DNA of 64,000 nucleotides. Origin: Crossaster papposus. Its lineage: Eukaryota; Echinodermata; Asteroidea; Velatida; Solasteridae. The notes below the pieces were generated by a model. That model worked only from the letters and a program-made list of their open reading frames with translations. It was not told the origin of the DNA and searched no databases. A program made the position numbers and the translations under genes. The stretch covers positions 17,143 through 81,142 of the forward strand of contig JBAIAA010001139.1 in assembly GCA_037893245.1 (NCBI GenBank), in the 5' to 3' direction. Below are positions 54,863-64,000 of this stretch, one piece after another. Numbering within the stretch: position 1 is the first letter of the stretch; each line of letters starts with the position of its first letter.

Positions 54863-57800
54863 TTTCTTTCACCAAACGGCATCCGTTTTCAAAAGAAATT
54901 GTGGGGGCACATTTCATGCAAATGAGCTCGCGTAGAAATTATCCTTACAATTAGGGTGGTGCACCCTATAGGGTGCACCTGCCTAATTCAAGTCCCATTG
55001 AAAACAGTGTAAAATCAACAATGTTCACGACCAAGTTTCTTGCACACCGACATCACTGGGGTTTCTCAAACAACAATCAGATTATTGTCTTGGTCTTTAT
55101 CTTTCCATTTCTTTTCAATTTTTAGTAGGTTAGCCAATTACATTTTTTAATATTCACACCAAAAGAAACACACCTCCCGAAAAGTGATACTTCCCGAGCC
55201 TGCAAGCAGCCATTTTACAAATGGCATCCCTCCACGTTCTAGGGCAATTAGGATCCATTTTTCAACCGTAATTTTGTCAAGTCTGCCCTCAGATTGAAGC
55301 TCAAAAACCAGGGAGTTGATCCTATGCTATATTTACACAATCCCACCATTTCTTTCACCAAACGGCATCCGTTTTCAAAAGAAATTGTGGGGGCACATTT
55401 CATGCAAATGAGCTCGCGTAGAAATTATCCTTACAATTAGGGTGGTGCACCCTATAGGGTGCACCTGCCTAATTCAAGTCCCATTGAAAACAGTGTAAAA
55501 TCAACAATGTTCACGACCAAGTTTCTTGCACACCGACATCACTGGGGTTTCTCAAACAACAATCAGATTATTGTCTTGGTCTTTATCTTCCATTTCTTTT
55601 CAATTTTTAGTAGGTTAGCCAATTACATTTTTTAATATTCACACCAAAAGAAACACACCTCCCGAAAAGTGATACTTCCCGAGCCTGCAAGCAGCCATTT
55701 TACAAATGGCATCCCTCCACGTTCTAGGGCAATTAGGATCCATTTTTCAACCGTAATTTTGTCAAGTCTGCCCTCAGATTGAAGCTCAAAAACTAGGGAG
55801 TTGATCCTATGCTATATTTACACAATCCCACCATTTCTTTCACCAAACGGCATCCGTTTTCAAAAGAAATTGTGGGGGCACATTTCATGCAAATGAGCTC
55901 GCGTAGAAATTATCCTTACAATTAGGGTGGTGCACCCTATAGGGTGCACCTGCCTAATTCAAGTCCCATTGAAAACAGTGTAAAATCAACAATGTTCACG
56001 ACCAAGTTTCTTGCACACCGACATCACTGGGGTTTCTCAAACAACAATCAGATTATTGTCTTGGTCTTTATCTTTCATTTCTTTTCAATTTTTAGTAGGT
56101 TAGCCAATTACATTTTTTAATATTCACACCAAAAGAAACACACCTCCCGAAAAGTGATACTTCCCGAGCCTGCAAGCAGCCATTTTACAAATGGCATCCC
56201 TCCACGTTCTAGGGCAATTAGGATCCATTTTTCAACCGTAATTTTGTCAAGTCTGCCCTCAGATTGAAGCTCAAAAACTAGGGAGTTGATCCTATGCTAT
56301 ATTTACACAATCCCACCATTTCTTTCACCAAACGGCATCCGTTTTCAAAAGAAATTGTGGGGGCACATTTCATGCAAATGAGCTCGCGTAGAAATTATCC
56401 TTACAATTAGGGTGGTGCACCCTATAGGGTGCACCTGCCTAATTCAAGTCCCATTGAAAACAGTGTAAAATCAACAATGTTCACGACCAAGTTTCTTGCA
56501 CACCGACATCACTGGGGTTTCTCAAACAACAATCAGATTATTGTCTTGGTCTTTATCTTTCATTTCTTTTCAATTTTTAGTAGGTTAGCCAATTACATTT
56601 TTTAATATTCACACCAAAAGAAACACACCTCCCGAAAAGTGATACTTCCCGAGCCTGCAAGCAGCCATTTTACAAATGGCATCCCTCCACGTTCTAGGGC
56701 AATTAGGATCCATTTTTCAACCGTAATTTTGTCAAGTCTGCCCTCAGATTGAAGCTCAAAAACTAGGGAGTTGATCCTATGCTATATTTACACAATCCCA
56801 CCATTTCTTTCACCAAACGGCATCCGTTTTCAAAAGAAATTGTGGGGGCACATTTCATGCAAATGAGCTCGCGTAGAAATTATCCTTACAATTAGGGTGG
56901 TGCACCCTATAGGGTGCACCTGCCTAATTCAAGTCCCATTGAAAACAGTGTAAAATCAACAATGTTCACGACCAAGTTTCTTGCACACCGACATCACTGG
57001 GGTTTCTCAAACAACAATCAGATTATTGTCTTGGTCTTTATCTTTCCATTTCTTTTCAATTTTTAGTAGGTTAGCCAATTACATTTTTTAATATTCACAC
57101 CAAAAGAAACACACCTCCCGAAAAGTGATACTTCCCGAGCCTGCAAGCAGCCATTTTACAAATGGCATCCCTCCACGTTCTAGGGCAATTAGGATCCATT
57201 TTTCAACCGTAATTTTGTCAAGTCTGCCCTCAGATTGAAGCTCAAAAACCAGGGAGTTGATCCTATGCTATATTTACACAATCCCACCATTTCTTTCACC
57301 AAACGGCATCCGTTTTCAAAAGAAATTGTGGGGGCACATTTCATGCAAATGAGCTCGCGTAGAAATTATCCTTACAATTAGGGTGGTGCACCCTATAGGG
57401 TGCACCTGCCTAATTCAAGTCCCATTGAAAACAGTGTAAAATCAACAATGTTCACGACCAAGTTTCTTGCACACCGACATCACTGGGGTTTCTCAAACAA
57501 CAATCAGATTATTGTCTTGGTCTTTATCTTTCATTTCTTTTCAATTTTTAGTAGGTTAGCCAATTACATTTTTTAATATTCACACCAAAAGAAACACACC
57601 TCCCGAAAAGTGATACTTCCCGAGCCTGCAAGCAGCCATTTTACAAATGGCATCCCTCCACGTTCTAGGGCAATTAGGATCCATTTTTCAACCGTAATTT
57701 TGTCAAGTCTGCCCTCAGATTGAAGCTCAAAAACTAGGGAGTTGATCCTATGCTATATTTACACAATCCCACCATTTCTTTCACCAAACGGCATCCGTTT

Positions 57801-60800
57801 TCAAAAGAAATTGTGGGGGCACATTTCATGCAAATGAGCTCGCGTAGAAATTATCCTTACAATTAGGGTGGTGCACCCTATAGGGTGCACCTGCCTAATT
57901 CAAGTCCCATTGAAAACAGTGTAAAATCAACAATGTTCACGACCAAGTTTCTTGCACACCGACATCACTGGGGTTTCTCAAACAACAATCAGATTATTGT
58001 CTTGGTCTTTATCTTTCATTTCTTTTCAATTTTTAGTAGGTTAGCCAATTACATTTTTTAATATTCACACCAAAAGAAACACACCTCCCGAAAAGTGATA
58101 CTTCCCGAGCCTGCAAGCAGCCATTTTACAAATGGCATCCCTCCACGTTCTAGGGCAATTAGGATCCATTTTTCAACCGTAATTTTGTCAAGTCTGCCCT
58201 CAGATTGAAGCTCAAAAACTAGGGAGTTGATCCTATGCTATATTTACACAATCCCACCATTTCTTTCACCAAACGGCATCCGTTTTCAAAAGAAATTGTG
58301 GGGGCACATTTCATGCAAATGAGCTCGCGTAGAAATTATCCTTACAATTAGGGTGGTGCACCCTATAGGGTGCACCTGCCTAATTCAAGTCCCATTGAAA
58401 ACAGTGTAAAATCAACAATGTTCACGACCAAGTTTCTTGCACACCGACATCACTGGGGTTTCTCAAACAACAATCAGATTATTGTCTTGGTCTTTATCTT
58501 TCCATTTCTTTTCAATTTTTAGTAGGTTAGCCAATTACATTTTTTAATATTCACACCAAAAGAAACACACCTCCCGAAAAGTGATACTTCCCGAGCCTGC
58601 AAGCAGCCATTTTACAAATGGCATCCCTCCACGTTCTAGGGCAATTAGGATCCATTTTTCAACCGTAATTTTGTCAAGTCTGCCCTCAGATTGAAGCTCA
58701 AAAACCAGGGAGTTGATCCTATGCTATATTTACACAATCCCACCATTTCTTTCACCAAACGGCATCCGTTTTCAAAAGAAATTGTGGGGGCACATTTCAT
58801 GCAAATGAGCTCGCGTAGAAATTATCCTTACAATTAGGGTGGTGCACCCTATAGGGTGCACCTGCCTAATTCAAGTCCCATTGAAAACAGTGTAAAATCA
58901 ACAATGTTCACGACCAAGTTTCTTGCACACCGACATCACTGGGGTTTCTCAAACAACAATCAGATTATTGTCTTGGTCTTTATCTTCCATTTCTTTTCAA
59001 TTTTTAGTAGGTTAGCCAATTACATTTTTTAATATTCACACCAAAAGAAACACACCTCCCGAAAAGTGATACTTCCCGAGCCTGCAAGCAGCCATTTTAC
59101 AAATGGCATCCCTCCACGTTCTAGGGCAATTAGGATCCATTTTTCAACCGTAATTTTGTCAAGTCTGCCCTCAGATTGAAGCTCAAAAACTAGGGAGTTG
59201 ATCCTATGCTATATTTACACAATCCCACCATTTCTTTCACCAAACGGCATCCGTTTTCAAAAGAAATTGTGGGGGCACATTTCATGCAAATGAGCTCGCG
59301 TAGAAATTATCCTTACAATTAGGGTGGTGCACCCTATAGGGTGCACCTGCCTAATTCAAGTCCCATTGAAAACAGTGTAAAATCAACAATGTTCACGACC
59401 AAGTTTCTTGCACACCGACATCACTGGGGTTTCTCAAACAACAATCAGATTATTGTCTTGGTCTTTATCTTTCATTTCTTTTCAATTTTTAGTAGGTTAG
59501 CCAATTACATTTTTTAATATTCACACCAAAAGAAACACACCTCCCGAAAAGTGATACTTCCCGAGCCTGCAAGCAGCCATTTTACAAATGGCATCCCTCC
59601 ACGTTCTAGGGCAATTAGGATCCATTTTTCAACCGTAATTTTGTCAAGTCTGCCCTCAGATTGAAGCTCAAAAACTAGGGAGTTGATCCTATGCTATATT
59701 TACACAATCCCACCATTTCTTTCACCAAACGGCATCCGTTTTCAAAAGAAATTGTGGGGGCACATTTCATGCAAATGAGCTCGCGTAGAAATTATCCTTA
59801 CAATTAGGGTGGTGCACCCTATAGGGTGCACCTGCCTAATTCAAGTCCCATTGAAAACAGTGTAAAATCAACAATGTTCACGACCAAGTTTCTTGCACAC
59901 CGACATCACTGGGGTTTCTCAAACAACAATCAGATTATTGTCTTGGTCTTTATCTTTCATTTCTTTTCAATTTTTAGTAGGTTAGCCAATTACATTTTTT
60001 AATATTCACACCAAAAGAAACACACCTCCCGAAAAGTGATACTTCCCGAGCCTGCAAGCAGCCATTTTACAAATGGCATCCCTCCACGTTCTAGGGCAAT
60101 TAGGATCCATTTTTCAACCGTAATTTTGTCAAGTCTGCCCTCAGATTGAAGCTCAAAAACTCAGGGAGTTGATCCTATGCTATATTTACACAATCCACCA
60201 TTTCTTTCACCAAACGGCATCCGTTTTCAAAAGAAATTGTGGGGGCACATTTCATGCAAATGAGCTCGCGTAGAAATTATCCTTACAATTAGGGTGGTGC
60301 ACCCTATAGGGTGCACCTGCCTAATTCAAGTCCCATTGAAAACAGTGTAAAATCAACAATGTTCACGACCAAGTTTCTTGCACACCGACATCACTGGGGT
60401 TTCTCAAACAACAATCAGATTATTGTCTTGGTCTTTATCTTCCATTTCTTTTCAATTTTTAGTAGGTTAGCCAATTACATTTTTTAATATTCACACCAAA
60501 AGAAACACACCTCCCGAAAAGTGATACTTCCCGAGCCTGCAAGCAGCCATTTTACAAATGGCATCCCTCCACGTTCTAGGGCAATTAGGATCCATTTTTC
60601 AACCGTAATTTTGTCAAGTCTGCCCTCAGATTGAAGCTCAAAAACCTAGGGAGTTGATCCTATGCTATATTTACACAATCCCACCATTTCTTTCACCAAA
60701 CGGCATCCGTTTTCAAAAGAAATTGTGGGGGCACATTTCATGCAAATGAGCTCGCGTAGAAATTATCCTTACAATTAGGGTGGTGCACCCTATAGGGTGC

Positions 60801-61651
60801 ACCTGCCTAATTCAAGTCCCATTGAAACAGTGTAAAATCAACAATGTTCACGACCAAGTTTCTTGCACACCGACATCACTGGGGTTTCTCAAACAACAAT
60901 CAGATTATTGTCTTGGTCTTTATCTTTCATTTCTTTCAATTTTTAGTAGGTTAGCCAATTACATTTTTTAATATTCACACCAAAAGAAACACACCTCCCG
61001 AAAAGTGATACTTCCCGAGCCTGCAAGCAGCCATTTTACAAATGCATCCCTCCACGTTCTAGGGCAATTAGGATCCATTTTTCAACCGTAATTTTGTCAA
61101 GTCTGCCCTCAGATTGAAGCTCAAAAACTAGGGAGTTGATCCTATGCTATATTTACACAATCCCACCATTTCTTTCACCAAACGGCATCCGTTTTCAAAA
61201 GAAATTGTGGGGGCCACATTTCATGCAAATGAGCTCGCGGTAGAAATTATCCTACAATTAGGGTGGTGCACCCTATAGGGTGCACCTGCCTAATTCAAGT
61301 CCCATTGAAAACAGTGTAAAATCAACAATGTTCACGACCAAGTTTCTTGCACACCGACATCACTGGGGTTTCTCAAACAACAATCAGATTATTGTCTTTG
61401 TCTTTATCTTTCATTTCTTTTCAATTTTTAGTAGGTTAGCCAATTACATTTTTTAATATTCACACCAAAAGAAACACACCTCCGAAAAGTGATACTTCCC
61501 GAGCCTGCAAGCAGCCATTTACAAATGGCATCCCTCCACGTTCTAGGGCAATTAGGATCCATTTTTCAACCGTAATTTTGTCAAGTCTGCCCTCAGATTG
61601 AAGCTCAAAACTAGGGAGTTGATCCTATGCTATATTTACACAATCCCACCA
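54863..61651. repeat. Seven-unit higher-order repeat, two copies (units 114-120, 121-127)
   Basis: Site A order is L-K-T-T-L-T-T for 54863-58259 (3397 bp) and L-K-T-T-K-T-T for 58260-61651 (3392 bp, shortened by small deletions). A third copy starts at 61652 (L-K-T-T-K) and leaves the window. Nearly every non-L unit here has the t allele at site B, unlike the six-unit blocks, where all have c. Confidence 0.65.
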
Positions 61652-64000
61652 TTCTTTCACCAAACGGCAATCCGTTTTCAAGAAATTGTGGGGGCACATT
61701 TCATGCAAATGAGCTCGCGTAGAAATTATCCTTACAATTAGGGTGGTGCACCCTATAGGGTGCACCTGCCTAATTCAAGTCCCATTGAAAACAGTGTAAA
61801 ATCAACAATGTTCACGACCAAGTTTCTTGCACACCGACATCACTGGGGTTTCTCAAACAACAATCAGATTATTGTCTTGGTCTTTATCTTTCCATTTCTT
61901 TTCAATTTTTAGTAGGTTAGCCAATTACATTTTTTAATATTCACACCAAAAGAAACACACCTCCCGAAAAGTGATACTTCCGAGCCTGCAAGCAGCCATT
62001 TTACAAATGGCATCCCTCCACGTTCTAGGGCAATTAGGATCCATTTTTCAACCGTAATTTTGTCAAGTCTGCCCTCAGATTGAAGCTCAAAAACCAGGGA
62101 GTTGATCCTATGCTATATTTACACAATCCCACCATTTCTTTCACCAAACGGCATCCGTTTTCAAAAGAAATTGTGGGGGCACATTTCATGCAAATGAGCT
62201 CGCGTAGAAATTATCCTTACAATTAGGGTGGTGCACCCTATAGGGTGCACCTGCCTAATTCAAGTCCCATTGAAAACAGTGTAAAATCAACAATGTTCAC
62301 GACCAAGTTTCTTGCACACCGACATCACTGGGGTTTCTCAAACAACAATCAGATTATTGTCTTGGTCTTTATCTTCCATTTCTTTTCAATTTTTAGTAGG
62401 TTAGCCAATTACATTTTTTAATATTCACACCAAAAGAAACACACCTCCCGAAAAGTGATACTTCCCGAGCCTGCAAGCAGCCATTTTACAAATGGCATCC
62501 CTCCACGTTCTAGGGCAATTAGGATCCATTTTTCAACCGTAATTTTGTCAAGTCTGCCTCAGATTGAAGCTCAAAAACTAGGGAGTTGATCCTATGCTAT
62601 ATTTATCACAATCCCACCATTTCTTTCACCAAACGGCATCCGTTTTCAAAAGAAATTGTGGGGGCACATTTCATGCAAATGAGCTCGCGTAGAAATTATC
62701 CTTACAATTAGGGTGGTGCACCCTATAGGGTGCACCTGCCTAATTCAAGTCCCATTGAAAACAGTGTAAAATCAACAATGTTCACGACCAAGTTTCTTGC
62801 ACACCGACATCACTGGGGTTTCTCAAACAACAATCAGATTATTGTCTTGGTCTTTATCTTTCATTTCTTTTCAATTTTTAGTAGGTTAGCCAATTACATT
62901 TTTTAATATTCACACCAAAAGAAACACACCTCCCGAAAAGTGATACTTCCCGAGCCTGCAAGCAGCCATTTTACAAATGGCATCCCTCCACGTTCTAGGG
63001 CAATTAGGAATCCATTTTTCAACCGTAATTTTGTCAAGTCTGCCCTCAGATTGAAGCTCAAAAACTAGGGAGTTGATCCTATGCTATATTTACACAATCC
63101 ACCATTTCTTTCACCAAACGGCATCCGTTTTCAAAAGAAATTGTGGGGGCACATTTCATGCAAATGAGCTCGCGTAGAAATTATCCTTACAATTAGGGTG
63201 GTGCACCCTATAGGGTGCACCTGCCTAATTCAAGTCCCATTGAAAACAGTGTAAAATCAACAATGTTCACGACCAAGTTTCTTGCACACCGACATCACTG
63301 GGGTTTCTCAAACAACAATCAGATTATTGTCTTGGTCTTTATCTTTCATTCTTTTCAATTTTTAGTAGGTTAGCCAATTACATTTTTTAATATTCACACC
63401 AAAAGAAACACACCTCCCGAAAAGTGATACTTCCGAGCCTGCAAGCAGCCATTTTACAAATGGCATCCCTCCACGTTCTAGGGCAATTAGGATCCATTTT
63501 TCAACCGTAATTTTGTCAAGTCTGCCCTCAGATTGAAGCTCAAAAACAGGAGTTGATCCTATGCTATATTTACACAATCCCACCATTTCTTTCACCAAAC
63601 GGCATCCGTTTTCAAAAGAAATTGTGGGGGCACATTTCATGCAAATGAGCTCGCGTAGAAATTATCCTTACAATTAGGGTGGTGCACCCTATAGGGTGCA
63701 CCTGCCTAATTCAAGTCCCATTGAAAACAGTGTAAAATCAACAATGTTCACGACCAAGTTTCTTGCACACCGACATCACTGGGGTTTCTCAAACAACAAT
63801 CAGATTATTGTCTTGGTCTTTATCTTCCATTTCTTTTCAATTTTTAGTAGGTTAGCCAATTACATTTTTTAATATTCACACCAAAAGAAACACACCTCCC
63901 GAAAAGTGATACTTCCCGAGCCTGCAAGCAGCATTTTACAAATGGCATCCCTCCACGTTCTAGGGCAATTAGGATCCATTTTTCAACCGTAATTTTGTCA
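60158..64000. repeat. Indel-rich right end of the array (units 124-132)
   Basis: Beginning with unit 124 (...AAAACTCAGGG, about 60161) single-base insertions and deletions appear at about 25 places in 3.8 kb. Examples: 60194 (C lost), 60645 (extra base at site B), 60825, 60935 and 61044 (bases lost), 61215 and 61241 (bases gained), 61483, 61519 and 61610 (bases lost), 61670 (A gained), 62606 (T gained), 63010 (A gained), 63434 and 63547 (bases lost), 63932 (C lost). Unit lengths here range from 481 to 486 bp. Before this point the only indel seen in the array is the site A polymorphism. The pattern fits an unpolished or collapsed assembly end better than biology. Unit 132 is cut by the window at 64000. 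Confidence 0.9.

Larger units (their letters stand above)
1..64000. repeat. Satellite DNA array, 485/486-bp unit, about 132 tandem copies
   Basis: The same ~485-bp unit recurs head to tail across the whole window. Phasing on the start TTTCTTTCACC, units begin at 1, 487, 972, 1457, 1942, 2428 and so on up to 63586, giving 131 complete units and one partial. All copies have the same orientation and no other sequence intervenes. Up to about 60150 units differ from one another by only a few single-base changes and a one-base length difference at unit positions 240-244: 486 bp with TTTCC (L), 485 bp with TTTC (T) or TTCC (K). Hand tally of all 132: 61 L, 48 T, 23 K. G+C is about 40% (196 of 486 in unit 1) with about 10 CpG per unit. 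Each unit normally carries one GGATCC and two GTGCAC sites. This degree of homogeneity implies recent amplification or ongoing homogenisation. Array length and lack of genes point to a eukaryotic nuclear satellite; the family name and host are not recognised. Confidence 0.98.

Noticed and set aside
60780..60971. 63-codon plus-strand reading frame starting at GTG
   Set aside because: It exists only because unit 126 lost one A near 60825 (removing an in-frame TAA present in every normal unit); a second deletion near 60935 offsets a further frame change. It lies in the indel-rich end, spans non-coding palindrome sequence and has no counterpart in the other units.
63362..63640. 92-codon minus-strand reading frame
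   Set aside because: It is made by the loss of two bases near 63547 and one near 63434, which join three different frames of unit 131. Normal units give 51 or 31 codons here. Probable consensus errors, and no recognised domain.
1..64000. CRISPR array
   Set aside because: The repeat is 485 bp, with no short repeat alternating with unique spacers; the whole unit is repeated.
1..64000. Ribosomal RNA, 5S or tRNA tandem repeat
   Set aside because: I found no conserved rRNA stretches, no A and B box tRNA promoter pair in a cloverleaf setting and no 5S internal control region. The unit looks like non-genic satellite.
60158..64000. Natural array boundary with decaying monomers
   Set aside because: The changes are almost all one- or two-base indels with about one substitution, and the units remain otherwise identical to the array centre. 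That profile matches sequencing or polishing error more than evolutionary decay.

Overview
The whole window lies inside one head-to-tail satellite DNA array. A unit of 485 or 486 bp, about 40% G+C by hand count of the first unit, repeats from base 1 to base 64000 without any interruption, inversion or foreign insertion. With the unit phased at base 1, there are 131 complete units plus a partial one (63586-64000). Neither edge of the array is in the window. No protein gene, rRNA, tRNA, CRISPR array or mobile element could be supported. A homogeneous array of more than 64 kb with a ~0.5 kb unit is typical of eukaryotic satellite heterochromatin (pericentromeric, subtelomeric or a chromosomal knob). 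The sequence does not let me name the species or the chromosomal location.

Notation used throughout (unit positions counted from the 486-bp first unit). Site A (240-244) has three alleles: L = TTTCC (486-bp unit), T = TTTC, K = TTCC (both 485 bp). Site B (447) is c or t. Site C (211) is A, or T (called m). Rare variants: 189 C>A, 130 G>A, 389 G>T, 263 G>T and a few private ones. My hand tally over the first 123 units gives 60 L units, which reproduces the start of unit 124 (59716) exactly, so the unit coordinates are self-consistent.

Layout. 1-7279 (units 1-15): mixed L/T/K order with short 4-5 unit motifs. 7280-23306 (units 16-48) and 31555-48069 (units 66-99): two copies of a ~16 kb variant pattern about 24.3-24.8 kb apart, sharing rare variants in the same order, so an intra-array segmental duplication. 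Between and after them is a 6-unit block (25735-28644, 28645-31554 and again 51953-54862) marked by 189 C>A. A 3-unit block is duplicated at 48070-50981, marked by 130 G>A. From 54863 the array shows a 7-unit rhythm. From about 60160 to the end, units abruptly carry about two dozen one- or two-base insertions and deletions, mostly in short homopolymers. This is most easily read as a poorly polished or collapsed stretch of assembly.

Inside each unit the most striking element is a perfect 22-bp palindrome nested in a 40-bp dyad-symmetric element (first copy 87-126), with two smaller perfect hairpins. Short reading frames exist on both strands, but their length and stops flip with the array's own polymorphisms, so they behave as non-coding. 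The biology visible here is therefore array evolution (unequal exchange, higher-order repeats, local duplication) plus a conserved dyad motif, not a gene system.
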